This document shows, piece after piece, positions 1 through 10,920 of a stretch of DNA of 64,000 nucleotides (the stretch's first letter is position 1; every line of letters starts with the position of its first letter). This stretch comes from Primula veris (Eukaryota > Streptophyta > Magnoliopsida > Ericales > Primulaceae): contig OY821742.1 in assembly GCA_963682055.1 (NCBI GenBank), positions 26,135,060 through 26,199,059 of the forward strand. Direction: 5' to 3'. Both the position numbers and the translations under genes were made by a program. The notes below the pieces were generated by a model that searched no databases, had not been told where the DNA came from, and saw only the letters and a list, made by a program, of their open reading frames with translations.

Positions 1-32
1 CTGCATGGAGAGTATCTACTCAACCTCATGAC

Positions 33-1576
33 TTGAAAATTTCCATTAATTATAATAACATTTCTAAAGAGCATAGGAAGTTTTGTCTTGCTATCTCATC
101 TGTTTCGAAACCATCCTCATTTCGTATAGCTTCGAAAGATCCCAACTGGATTGAAGCAATGAGAACCGAGGTTCAAGCTTTGCAACAAAATTTCACTTGC
201 AGTGTTGTGCCTCTCCCGAATGGCAAACACCCGATAGGATGCAAATGGATTTTCAAAAGCAAACACAAAGCTGACGGCTCAGTCGAGAGATACAAAACGA
301 GATTAGTAGCCAAGGGGTTCACTCAACTAGAAGGGATTGGTTATGAAGCCACTTTTATCCCCATGGCTAAGATGACTACGGTTAGAACTCTATTAGCCGT
401 TGCTGTTGCTAAAAATTGGAACTTGATCCAACTAGATGTTAATAACGCTTTTATGCATGGAGAGCTAGACGAAGAAGTCTACATGTAGCTTCCTTCGGGT
501 CTTGTAAAAGAAAATACTAATCTTGTTTGCAAATTACAAAAGTCTTTATACAGAATTAAACAAGCGAGTAGACAATTGTTTAATAAATTAGCCAGAGATT
601 TGCGCCACCAAGGTTTTAAACAGTCATTGGCAGACCAATCTCTATTTACTATACAAAAGAAAAATTCATTTTGGGCTCTTTTAGTATATGTTGATGACAT
701 AATCTTAGCCGATAATAACAATTTTCTTATTTCTACTACAAAGAGTTTTTTGGATAAATCTTTCAAAATAAAGGACCTAGGCCCGCTGCATTATTTCTTG
801 GGCTTAGAAGTTTCACGAACAAAAGACGGGTTACATTTGTGTCAGAGAAAATACTCTCTCGGGCTACTTGAAAGTTCTGGACAATTAGGTTCTAAGCCTG
901 TAAGTTCTCATATGGAACCAAATCTTAAACTCACTGAAAATGCACCTGACCCTTTGCAAGATCCTCTACTCTATAGACGACTTATTGGGAAGCTCATTTA
1001 TCTGACCATTACGAGGCCAAATCTTAGTTATGCCGTAAACACGTTGAGTCAGTTTATGCCCAGTCCATGTAAAGTTCATATGAATGCTGCTATCAGGGTC
1101 CTTAAATATGTGAAGGGCAATCCTGCCCAAGGCCTCTTTTTCCTGTCTAATAATAAGTTGGTTTTAAAAGCATATACTGATGCGGATTGGGCCTCGTGTA
1201 TTGATACGAGGCGGTCGATTTCTGGTTTTTGCTTATTTTTGGGTGAATTTCTTGTTTCATGTAAAAGTAAGAAACAAAATGTGGTGTCGAGAAGTTCCAC
1301 GGAAGCCGAATATCGAGCTCTTGCTGACACAACAACTGAGACTGTCTGGTTTGCACAATTACTCGCAGACTTGACAGTTCCATTTTCTGGCCCGATTGCT
1401 ATCTTTACTGATAGCAAATCTGCAATTGCGCTGGCTCACAATTCTGTTCAACATGAACGAACCAAACACATATAAATCGACTGTCACTTCGTCAGAGACA
1501 AGATTCTTGAAGAAAAAGTACACCTTTTACATGTCTACTCACGGTATCAACTCCCAGACATATTCACCAAAGCTCA
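33..1576 (+). pseudogene. copia-1 reverse transcriptase and RNase H (unit A)
   Basis: Carboxy-terminal half of a Ty1/copia polyprotein. The first part (33-488) carries the start of the RT domain, with the GCKWIFK and RLVAKGF blocks and [12 protein letters not shown] at 486-488 interrupts the normal YMQLPSG block. The same frame continues with LLVYVDDIIL (the catalytic YVDD box), KDLGPLHYFLGLE, and the RNase H blocks AYTDADWA, SRSSTEAEYRALA and FTDSKSAIALA. A TAA at 1,473-1,475 sits in the KHI-IDCHFVRDK motif, and the tail reads on to LPDIFTKAL. The first 20 bases show the same aberrant junction seen at 41,214 in unit B, so this is the second of two repeated RT segments. Not functional. Confidence 0.9.
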
Positions 1577-1650
1577 CAGTTTTCCTTTGCTTTGTTCCTT
1601 ACTGGACAAGATGGGAATTCAGACTCTTCACTCTCCATCTTGAGGGGGGC

Positions 1651-1895
1651 TATTATCATGTATATTTGTTTTTTGGCATGTTGTATACTATATAATACAT
1701 TTTGAGGTTTATATGTAGTTAGTTGGTAAGTTCTGGGGCCTCTAATGCAAATATTATTAGTACATAAGCTGAATGTATAGAACGTATAAGTCAACACTGA
1801 AATAATACAGCCAAAGCGCTTTTCTTCTGTGGTTCTTCTCTGTTCTCTGTTCTCTTTGCTCTTCTCTTCAATCAAACCAGGTAAGGTTTCTAATA
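1651..1895 (+). repeat. copia-1 3' LTR (unit A)
   Basis: A 245-bp LTR preceded by a polypurine tract at 1,641-1,650 (gaggggggc). It matches the 5' LTR seen in full in unit B (38,140-38,384) with several substitutions. Its ends TATTA and TAATA form a short inverted repeat instead of the usual TG and CA. LINE sequence resumes directly after it. Confidence 0.85.
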
Positions 1896-3148
1896 AAAGA
1901 CATGATTACTCATAATGTTATGCATATGAGCTCTAGGAAAAATGGTGCCTATACTCAACCAATTATCATGCAAAAGAGAGATATTTGAATCATTGCCAAT
2001 AACATCAGTGATAATGTGTTTTATAGATTCTCTGGACTTGAGAATTTTGTTTCAAGAATAACTAGATTTACCAGGAATTTTAATAGTCCAAATGTTCCTA
2101 TCTTTGACTTAGTATTGAGGATTCATTGTTTCCAAAGAGTATCAGAGTTAGGGTAACATAAATTCCAAACATATTTAGAAATCAAAGCTTGGTTGCATTC
2201 TTTGAGTTTTTTAATGCCGAGACCACCCCCAGAGTAAGGCAAGGAGACCAAGCCACTCTAGCATGGCTATTGGTGGCCTTACCACTCCACATGAAATTAG
2301 CAATACTCTTCTCAATCTTCTTAGTAACAAAATAGGGAAGAATAAAATGGGACCACCAATAGATGCTGATGGAACAGATTCAATGAGTTGTATTCTCCCA
2401 GCATAGTTAAGAAATATACTAGTTCAACAGGTAATTCTCTTGATAATTTTGTTAACAAGTTCTTCACAATGAACCTTTTTAAGCTTAGAAGAAATGAGAG
2501 TAACACCCAAATATTTGACACGTAAAGTATGGTGAACAAAACCCAGAGAAGTAGAAATAGCATAAAGAGTGTCCTCATCAATGATGCAAGTAAACATGAA
2601 GATTTTATTAGGATTAGCCCTAAGACCAGATAAATTAGAGAAAACATTAAGGGCATTCTTAAGAATATTAACAGAGTTAGCATCACCATTAGAAAAGAGA
2701 AGCACGTCATCAACAAAGCACAAGTGATTAAGTTCAAGTGTCCTGCAGTTCTTATGAAAAATGAACTCTTGAAATAAACAATGATCATTGAGGATAAGAG
2801 AGAGAACATTCATAGATATAACAAAAAGGTAAAGTGGTCACCCTGTCTTAAACCTCTAGAACCTTTGAAGTAACCTTTTAAGCCACCATTAACGAGCAAA
2901 GAGTAAGAAGGAGTAGATAATAGATATACAATCATGTATCCAATTAATCATAAAAGCAGGAAATCCCATCAGATCCAAAACATTTAAAATGAAAATCACA
3001 GTTCAAAGAGTCAAAAGCCTTAAGGAGATCCACTTTAAGAGTAATCCTAGGAGTACCTTTATCACTATGGTAATCATGCAAAAGTTCTTGAGCAAGCAAA
3101 ATATTATCACTAATAGCCCTACCTTTAATAAAAACATATTGGTTATTA
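1896..3148 (-). pseudogene. LINE reverse transcriptase, C-terminal part (unit A)
   Basis: Minus-strand non-LTR retrotransposon of the plant L1 type. Reading leftward from 3,145, the frame carries an RT segment with FIKGRAI, LLKAFDSLN and CFVDDVLLFSNGD (the F/YxDD catalytic box, 2,670-2,730). LRANPNKIFMF and VKYLGVTLISSKLKKVHCEEL follow. Downstream text runs to a block like SLLHDNWLSIGTIFP before copia-1 interrupts it at 1,895. Stops and frame changes are frequent, for example between 2,813 and 2,950, so it is a pseudogene. The amino-terminal part lies beyond the Harbinger insertion (9,205 onward). The carboxy-terminal zinc-binding part lies left of the window in unit A and is visible in unit B at 37,542-38,139. 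Confidence 0.85.
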
Positions 3149-4245
3149 GGCTCTGTTTGTTTTGTAGTAAAATATTTACGGAGGGAAAATATTTTTCGGG
3201 TAAATTTTTACGGTGCAAACTTTTGTTTGCATTTTATTTACGGGTGTTTGGTGCGTCAAAGGTTTCCCATGGGAATTCTATTGAAATTCAAAAATCTATT
3301 AGTTATTTAAATTAGACAAATTCGATGCATAAATAAATAAACATTGTTCATACTTTAAACAAAATATTTTAAGATGAAAAATATCAAAAAATAACTAAAA
3401 GTCACAAAAAATAACTAAAAGTCACAAAAATGAATAAGTTCGTGAAAGTATAAAAACATTAGTGATTAAAATCACAATTATTTTGACGGGAAAAAAGCTA
3501 AAAGTTCGTCTACTTTTCTGAAAGGAACTTCGTCAACCACTTTTTCTTTCCTGCATCTTTTTTTACGATAAATCTCATTGCCTCTATTTCATTTTTGTTG
3601 AGATAATCAAACGCATCTTCCAAGTCCGACTCGTCAAACCCCTCCATCTTTGTCACTTCATTGTACAAAATTCTAACATGCTCTTGATTATTATTGGTTA
3701 TCAATGTTGCAGCTACATTAGCAACGCTATCGGCTAGTTTATCCAATTTATCTGTAACTTCTTCTCCAACTCTTTTTCATTTTCCATGGGACCTTGATTG
3801 AGATATTGGAATATCTGGATTCTGTGAGAATACTTGAGTGCTTGTTATTTCTTCAACATCTAATGTAACATCCCGTATTTTTATAAGTGTTTTTAATTAG
3901 GAATTTATTTATCCAAAAACGTTTTATTCAAAATTTTACCAAAAATCGGTCACTCGACTTATTTTTAGCCAAAAACCGAAACTCTTCCGAAAAACCTTAT
4001 TTTAAAAACCTGTTACTAATTTTACTAATAAAAAGGAATCAATAGATTTGTTTATAAAGATTTGTTATTATTGAGTAGTTTATTAATAATTTTGATTAAA
4101 AATTAGCTTTTAGAAATTTGGGGACCAAATAGTTCGCTTCCACAAACTTTGTAAAAACAGTTTTTCTATACCTAAAATCAGCCCACTTTTCAATTCTTTA
4201 AACCTAAAAATCAGCCAAGAGAAAAGAGAGAAAAAGAGAGAAAAG

Positions 4246-4272
4246 AGAAGAAGAAGAAGAAGAAGAAGAAGA
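4246..4272 (+). repeat. GAA microsatellite in the solo LTR (unit A)
   Basis: About nine GAA units. Unit B carries 30 bp more here, with one interrupted unit (gtagaag). Confidence 0.9.
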
Positions 4273-5167
4273 GAAACCACGTTAGCGGATTATTACCGAA
4301 ATCATCTCCTCTACATGCTAAGGTAACGGGGGTTATCCATTGCGACTAGACGAGAGTGTATGTTAGGTTATGTTTTACGTTTATTTTAAATTGGGGGTTT
4401 TTCCTTTAATCTCAATTAGGTTTTTAAATTGTTAATTGAGTTTATTTGTTGTACGTTATAGATTGGGTGGTTGAAACAAATTTAAAAGTCTGCCAAAGTA
4501 CAGCTAGGTTATATATATCACGTGTCTTGGCCATAACAAAAAAATATCTGCAATAAGAAGTATTAATACTTGCAATCGATTAAATATATACGGAGTATAT
4601 GAATTTTGCATGTCTTTAATTTCTTTTTATTTTTACAAGTTCTTATATAGAAAATATTACATATGCCAATGTCATTTAATGAAATATGAAATTTCATCAT
4701 GATGCTTTGCTCAACATCACTGTCTTGTATATTTCTGCTGTTTTTTTTAATTTTATATATATATTAGTTTGAAAAGCTCACATTGGAGTAGTTGATGATT
4801 TAGTCTTTTGATTTCGGATTAATGAGAATATTAATGGGTTGCGTGTTTTATGCGTTGATTATGTATTATTATGGTTGTTGATGGAATTGGATAAATTTAT
4901 GTTGAATAATGGTGAATTGTAGTTTATGCATACAAGGTGTTTGTTAAAATATCTGAAAGTGATTTTATGTTGTTATAGCATTTGGCTAGTTGTGAATTTA
5001 GTACATGTGGTTATGTGTTATGTTGTATTACGTTAAGTGACGTATGAGATGGTGTTATTTTAATAGTATAATATTATTGGCCGAGGCCTTAATATTTATA
5101 CGTATGAGATTGTGTTAATTGAATGATTTTATATTATTGGCCGAGGCCTTGTGATTTAGCTGTAGTG

Positions 5168-5530
5168 GCAATGGTCTCTGTCTCTCCCTAATTCCGGGGA
5201 CAGAAGACGGCCGAGGGGATAGGGAATGACCTACCTTACGGACTGGGGTAGGTGGCATGAGAGGTCCCAGTGTGCACTATATTTATTTTATTGTTAGCAA
5301 TGGTCTATGTCTCTCCCTAATTCCGGGGGCATAAGACGGCCGAAGGGATAGGGAATGACTCGTCTTACGGACTGGGACGAGTGGCGTGAGAGGTCCAAGT
5401 GCGCACTATAAATCTACTTTTATGTTGCAATGGTCTCTGTCTCTCCCTAATTCCGGGGACAGAAGACGGCCGAAGGGATAGGGAATGACCTACCTTACGG
5501 ACTGGGGTAGGTGGCGTGAGAGGTCCATGT
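5168..5530 (+). repeat. Three-unit tandem repeat with conserved hairpins (unit A)
   Basis: Units of about 130 bp begin at 5,168, 5,297 and 5,427 (the last is cut short near 5,530). Each starts gcaatggtct and ends near a gagaggtcc block; the first two then pass an AGTGyGCACT near-palindrome. Each has a 7-bp stem closing an identical 11-nt loop TTACGGACTGG: ACCTACC/GGTAGGT at 5,229-5,253 and ACTCGTC/GACGAGT at 5,358-5,382. A second stem is CTGTC/GACAG in unit 1 and ATGTC/GGCAT in unit 2. Arms change together between units. Two such units are also found inverted at 33,925-34,160. Confidence 0.9.
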
Positions 5531-6931
5531 ATGCTGTTGATGTGTATTTAATTTATTTAATTTATTTAATTTATCGTAGTTGTAGAATGTCATTATATTT
5601 CTTTTTATACGTCGATTATCGTAGTTGTAGAATGTCATTATATTTCTTTTTATACGTCGATTATTGTAGTTGTAGGATTTGTGAGCTCTTGCATTTATGG
5701 GATGGAGTGACGGTATTTGTGATGCCGTTCCGTCTAGTTATGTGCGTGGGACTCACCGTTACAATTTTGTATTTCAGGTACAACTTAGGTGGAGGCGTAT
5801 GGTTAAGAGTTTTAGCAAGGCATCACATGGGTTCGGGCTTTGCTTTCTTTTTACTTAAATTGTTTTTGAGGTTGTAGCCTACGGGCAAATTCATTCGTTC
5901 GTAATTTTCAGCTTTTATAAATCCTGTCTTGTAGCCACGTTTGGCAAACAGTTTATTTTATTCATTTATTTGTTCCATTAGCTTGAAAATGTTTTCTTTT
6001 AAAAATTTTAATTTTGTACCAACAGGTTCTATTTTCTTTTGTTTTAAAAAGGTCATGCCTCGATATCCGTGTTTATGGAAATTGGGGCGTGACATCTAAT
6101 TCATCATTACTTTCGATATTATTAATACCCTCATCTAATGTGTTAAGTTCATCGGTATTTGACTTTGCGAAACTTCCCATGGCTTGATCATCACCACAAA
6201 TCAATGTAAACTGATCATACATTTCAATAGACTTATTTATATATGGAGAAGCCTTTGGATGAGCCTGAAATAACAGAAAAATTATATAAGAAAAAAGAAG
6301 ACAAACTTGATTAAAATGATAAAAGTAAATATAACTTACTTCACAATATGTTTTCTGAACTTCGAGTGAGCATGTGAACATCTTTTGACTTTCAACCCAC
6401 CCAAATCCGCTTCCGTTCATTTGAATTTTTCTTACTTCACCAAACTTCTTTTTGATTGTTCTCATTCGGTTTTCAACATGATCAGAATTACAACAAGTAT
6501 TAAATTCCAATGAGATTGCTTTTGCAGCTTGAACGAATGAAGTTTTCTTGAAATTTTTATCTACTTTTCATCCTGCTTTTACCTCATCAATTAAAAAATT
6601 TATAAGCACTACTTCCATTGCATCAGTCCATCGAAATTGATGTTTGGGTTTAGTATCAACATCGTCTCATGCAGCCATCTAGGAAGAAAATTAAATACGA
6701 TAAAGTAATGAAATAAAATATTAATTAAGCACAATATCATAACAAAGGCACATTGTTTAACAATCAGAAACAAAAACATTCAAACTACGAAAGCATAAAA
6801 CTCAAGTAACACCAAAACATCAATTGTTTCTATAGCTATTATACATAGTATTAGCAATTGAATCGCGTTTCTACTTCCACTCATTGTTCTCGACTCTTAT
6901 TTGTTGGTGTGATCTTCTACTTGGACTTGTT

Positions 6932-8121
6932 TCATTTTGTGGTTGCATGATTTTCTTGTGTCTGAGAAAAAAGATTGTCGTTCGGATCAACACCCAATAT
7001 ATAGTTATGCAATATACAACAAGCTATAACCACTTCAACTTGAGTTTCATAAGACCAATGTGGTTCAGTGGTCAAAACACTAAACCTTTTTTTCAAGACA
7101 CCAAATGCTCTTTCTATCGTTGTTCTCAAAGATGAATGATGAAGATTGAATAATTCTTTAGCACTTTCTGGTTCATGATTACTGTATTCTTTTAGATGAT
7201 ATTTTGTAGCACGGTATGGAGGAATGAATCCTTTGCGAATTCCATAGCCTCCATCAACTAAAAAATATTTTCCTGTATGCAAACAAATTTTTTATCATGC
7301 TAAAGAAATTTATTAAGGTAAAAACATATGTATTTTAATTTTCTTAGTTTTTAATGATTTTTCTTACCTTCGGGAACTTTAAGCCCATTTCTCCTCGTTA
7401 ATACATCTTCTAAGATAAGTGCATCATGTGCTGACCCTTCCCAACCAGCTAATACATAAGTAAATCTCAAATCGAAACTGACAACAACCATTACATTTTG
7501 AGTAGGCTTATCTTTTCTACCACGAAAACGTCCTTGAAGCTCAAGTGGTATAGATGCATGGACGTGAGTACCATCAATTGCTCCAATACAATCCTAATAA
7601 ACTCGATTAATTTAGAATTCATCCTATAATTTTATGTGGGATATAAATGTTATATTAGTCTGATTATGGATATTTACCTTGAACCACGGCCAATATCTAT
7701 GATTTTGCATGATTTCTGGCGGTGTTGTCGATGTTGGGCTCTTTATAAAATCATTTTGTAATTTTAAAATTACTTTTAATACCTTATGAAAATACCTTGA
7801 CACAGTCTCGTTGGAACGAAAAAAATAACTGCCAATAATTCTATTTCGGACATTGTGACCCAAAACATGAAGAAACATGGCAAGTTGTTGTTCAATTGAA
7901 ACATGTAAACTAGAAGTTAAATACTTTTTATTTTTCAATATAGAACAAAGTTTCAAAAAAGGTTGTTTTGACATACGAAAATTGTGCAAGCATAGATCTT
8001 TACTATCAGTAATTAAAGTGTCAAAATATTTTTGTCTCTCTTCATCTCTATTAAGATAAGGCTCCCTAGGAATGTGATCCATAAATTGCATACTAGTCAA
8101 AACACTCGCATAAACGGACAT
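6932..8121 (-). CDS. Harbinger transposase (DDE_4-type nuclease), three exons (unit A)
   Basis: Exon 1 is 8,121-7,678 (starts MSVYASVL, contains the helix-turn-helix-like EQQLAMFLHVLGHN block), exon 2 is 7,593-7,368 and exon 3 is 7,272-6,932. Introns begin GTAAA or GTAAG and end AG, and joining exons 2 and 3 reads VPEG-KYFLVDGGYG in phase. Catalytic acidic residues are visible: the D of AIDGTH in exon 2, the D of EGSAHDA in exon 2, and the E of TIERAFGVLKKRF in exon 3. About 336 residues, with no stop inside the exons. An AG just upstream of the ATG (near 8,128) leaves room for an extra upstream exon. This enzyme would cut and paste elements bearing the same TIRs. It is the best-preserved long gene in the window. 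Confidence 0.85.
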
Positions 8122-8913
8122 CAACGTAGCTGTAAAAGCACTTTTTTTTTTCTCTTATCAATATATTTCCCTTTCATCTACATCAAATAAATAAAGAAAT
8201 ACAAAAATTATAATCAACAAACAAAGATAATCAACTAAATATGATGCGGTTTATAAACCAAAATAAGAACTCAATAGCTACAAATATACAAGTTTTTGAG
8301 TTGTAGGTAACCAGGGCCATTTTGTTTTCAATTTTTAGATATAAACAATTTTAACATCAATCACCGTCTATACATATAATATTGCAATTGCTAAATATGA
8401 GTTATTCCCATAAACATCATGATATTAGTTCACTATGGTAAAATTAAAGAAAAAACAGTAATATAGCCGTAAATGCATAAAATACTAGCTAATTTGTATA
8501 AAAAGGTTGTAAACATAAATCACCACCACAATAATCAATATTATACCAGACAATAAGAAGCGAACAATCAAACTCAAACCAACCATTGTTTGTTATGACT
8601 ATAATGAAATAGTCGTTTACAGTATGTTCAATTCCAATAAAAAAAATCTAGTTAGATCTAAATTTTGATTTTATTAATATAAAAAGACAATAAAAAAATA
8701 ATTACAGTTTAACAAAATAAGTTGGTTCGAAATACTAGAAAAAATCCTTTTGTAAGTTCAATTGGATTATAATATATCTACATAGAAGTATGACAGAGAT
8801 GAGAAAAATAAAATAAATACTTTTGTATTTATGCTGTTTTGATAGGGAGAGAGAATAATTTTTTTATTTTAGATAGATAGTATAATAGGAGAAAGATTAT
8901 ACGTAGAGTATAG

Positions 8914-8914
<1 letters not shown>

Positions 8915-9001
<87 letters not shown>
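8915..9001 (+). repeat. TA dinucleotide run in Harbinger (unit A)
   Basis: An 87-bp TA run. The unit B copy is 47 bp (50,139-50,185). Length difference is expected at such a locus and gives a marker to tell the copies apart. Confidence 0.95.
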
Positions 9002-9004
<3 letters not shown>

Positions 9005-9204
9005 AATAGGATAGAAAAAATAGCGCGTAGTTCTGTAAAATGTTTCCGCCCTTTTTTTTAAGGGATATGTTTCCCCTCTTTTTCCTTGATTTGGGGGAAA
9101 GATTTTCCTAAAAATTTGCTTTTACCTTAAAACAATCAACTGTAATATTTGTTTTACCTAGAAAGATTTGTTTCCCCTTATTTTACACCAAAACAAACAG
9201 AGTC

Positions 9205-10130
9205 TTAATGATAATCTTTTCAAGGCAAGGCTTAATCTGGCTAGAAATGAGTTTAGAGATGCATTTACTCATGAAATAGGTCTGAAGTCAGTAACAAAAG
9301 TGCGGTTACTAGTTTTAGGATCAGGGTGACACTAGTTTTATTGATTTGTTTGAGCATGACACTAGTATTAAAGAAATCTCTCATAACATCAATAATGTGA
9401 GGCCCTATAATACTCCAAGAGTGCTGAAAGAAAAAAAGAATTAACCATCAGCGCCAGGAGCTTTATCAGGTGTAAGAGAAAACATACATTTAGTAATGTC
9501 ATCACTAGTGAATTTCACATCCATGTTATCAATCATCTCAGCAGTGATGACATTTTTAACATAATGGTCTAAGTGGGCTTTGCAAATTTAGTTCCCATCA
9601 GAATTAATACCAAGAAGGTTAGAGTAATGGTCAACAAAAGGAGAAGCAATATCATTATGATTAGTCAAATTAGAGCCATCAGTGTGGGTGATACCAGCAG
9701 TTCTGTTATTGTTGTTTCTTTAGTACACAGTCTTAAAAAATTAAGCAGTATGATCACCTTTGTCCAGCCATTGGACTCTACTTTTCCACTTAGCTAAACT
9801 TTCTTCAGTATCAATTGAAGGTTAAGAATGTTATCTCTTAAAGAGTTTAAATAGGGAATGGTGATTGAGGGGTCATCAGAGTCAAACAACATCTGAGAAT
9901 CATGAAGTGATTTCCTAGCAATGGTAATATGAGACTTAAAATCAGCATTCGGACTTCTAGCAAGATTCTTAAGAGCAATTTTAACCTCGTGCAATTTTTT
10001 AACAACAATGAACATCTTAGTAATATAAAATTTCTTGAGCTAAGCTTTTTTGACAGTGTCATTAAACTCATCAAACTTATTCCAATAATTAAAAAGTCTA
10101 AAAGGCTTAGGACCACTACTAAATTTGGAG
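9205..10130 (-). pseudogene. LINE endonuclease-RT linker and RT N-terminal part (unit A)
   Basis: Minus-strand continuation of the LINE. From about 10,126 it reads GPKPFRLFNYWNKFDEF, the block that links endonuclease and RT in plant L1 elements, then KKLHEVKIALKNLARSPN. Weaker matches follow in several frames: SRVQWLDKGDHTA, the TPDKAPGADG block of the RT domain, and KTSVTLI. Stops and frameshifts occur throughout. No upstream endonuclease or ORF1 was recognised, so the LINE is 5'-truncated near 10,130, as most L1 insertions are. The exact 5' end and its target duplication were not resolved. Confidence 0.75.
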
Positions 10131-10764
10131 CAAAATGTCTTCATAACAACATTTTTATTGGGAAGCTCAAACAACAAGAAAGCACGTAACCGACAATTAC
10201 TTATTTCAGTTAAATGGCAAAATACTACAAAATTTCTTAAAACCTCGTATGTAAGTGAGAAATTAATAAAATCTCTTGCCCATATTTCATTAGTTGAACT
10301 CATTTTGAACATTTATCCAATATCCTCTCTACAAAGGTGATTTTTTTTAATTAGATCCAATCAAATTAACTGAGATTGCCAACATTACTATTGATAAAAA
10401 AATTATGGTTTTCTTTTTAAAGCAAACATCAAGAGTTATTATACTACATATCTATCTATCTATATATTTTATTTTTTTTAGTAAAAGAGCTTGCTATCAA
10501 AGTATCCACACTGAAAATATTTTTCCAAAAGCACGGAAATATATGATTAACATGAAAACTTACTGTGAGTATCATAAACTCAGAATTTAGACACAAAGTT
10601 TCACATGCTGAAAAAAATCAGCAACCTGCACAAATAGGTTTTACTTTTGCGCTATGAGTAATCCTAGCACTTAGCATTCAAAGTAACAAATATTACTACT
10701 CCGCGTTCCTTGTATGTTGAAATATTCTCTAAAAGCCAAACTTTCATTCACAAACATTTGTTGT
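10131..10764. other. AT-rich stretch between the LINE and the SUVH pseudogene (unit A)
   Basis: No recognisable gene. A minus-strand ORF from 10,312 reads into the LINE but its first 60 residues match no LINE domain I know. The rest is AT-rich with a short ATCT run near 10,450. It may be remnant 3' sequence of the SUVH gene. Confidence 0.5.
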
Positions 10765-10920
10765 TTACCACTTTCGATCTTTCACTGCACTTCTTTTCCA
10801 TGCCACTTTAGGCTGTCCCCCTATTCTTCTCAGCTCAAACATATACACAAAATTCCCATGTGGTCATGTCTCACTCCAGTACTTCTCAACCGTATATAGC
10901 ACATCATAAGTATATGTAAC

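Larger units (their letters stand above)
3864..6094 (+). mobile_element. Solo LTR of a Ty3/gypsy (Tekay-like) retrotransposon (unit A)
   Basis: A 2,231-bp LTR starting TGTAACATCCCG and ending GGGGCGTGACA, with a perfect 5-bp target duplication TCTAA at 3,859-3,863 and 6,095-6,099. No internal coding region is left, so it is a solo LTR made by LTR-LTR recombination. The TGTAACATCCCG start is common in plant chromovirus LTRs. A related truncated 3' LTR lies at 33,898-35,162 on the other strand, next to a typical chromovirus pol end. Inside are a GAA run, paired GGCCGAGGCCTT boxes near 5,080-5,150, and a tandem repeat (5,168-5,530). Lineage placement is inferred from the ends only. Confidence 0.9.
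3510..6678 (-). pseudogene. Harbinger ORF1, Myb/SANT-like DNA-binding protein, broken by the solo LTR (unit A)
   Basis: Starts near 6,678. It reads a KPKHQFRWTDAMEVVLINFL block typical of the Myb/SANT-like domain of Harbinger ORF1, then NRMRTIKKKFGEVRKI and SGFGWVESQKMF. A GTAAGT intron leads to AHPKASPYINKSIEMYDQF. The frame is cut at ESNDELD by the solo LTR (3,864-6,094). It resumes at 3,863 with VEEITSTQVFSQNPDIP and ends LTKFLSEK at 3,510. Three in-frame TGA stops are seen outside the insertion: after MAA, in EVKAG-KVDK and in HGK-KRV. Each is explained by a TGG or CGA codon becoming TGA. In this superfamily ORF1 helps the transposase bind and move DNA; this copy cannot. Confidence 0.85.
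3149..9204 (-). mobile_element. PIF/Harbinger DNA transposon nested in the LINE (unit A)
   Basis: Terminal inverted repeats are GGCTCTGTTTGTTTTG at the left and its near-perfect complement, ending CAGAGTC, at the right (one mismatch at the second base). They are flanked by a TTA target duplication (3,146-3,148 and 9,205-9,207), the size and sequence expected for the PIF/Harbinger superfamily. It carries the two usual genes, both on the minus strand: a transposase (6,932-8,121) and a Myb/SANT-like ORF1 (3,510-6,678). A later 2.2-kb solo LTR splits ORF1. Non-coding ends hold AT-rich DNA and a long TA run at 8,915-9,001. Removing the element rejoins LINE coding sequence. Confidence 0.93.

Noticed and set aside
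1..1895. Window start as the true left end of the duplication
   Set aside because: Base 1 matches 41,204 within a longer element, so the edge is only the window limit.
5485..5877. 130-residue plus ORF in the solo LTR
   Set aside because: Starts at the end of the tandem repeat, low-complexity repeats, not conserved as coding; LTR sequence.
10131..10312. LINE endonuclease domain upstream of the GPKPF block
   Set aside because: The residues before GPKPF show none of the expected endonuclease motifs (such as SDH), so the LINE is read as truncated here.
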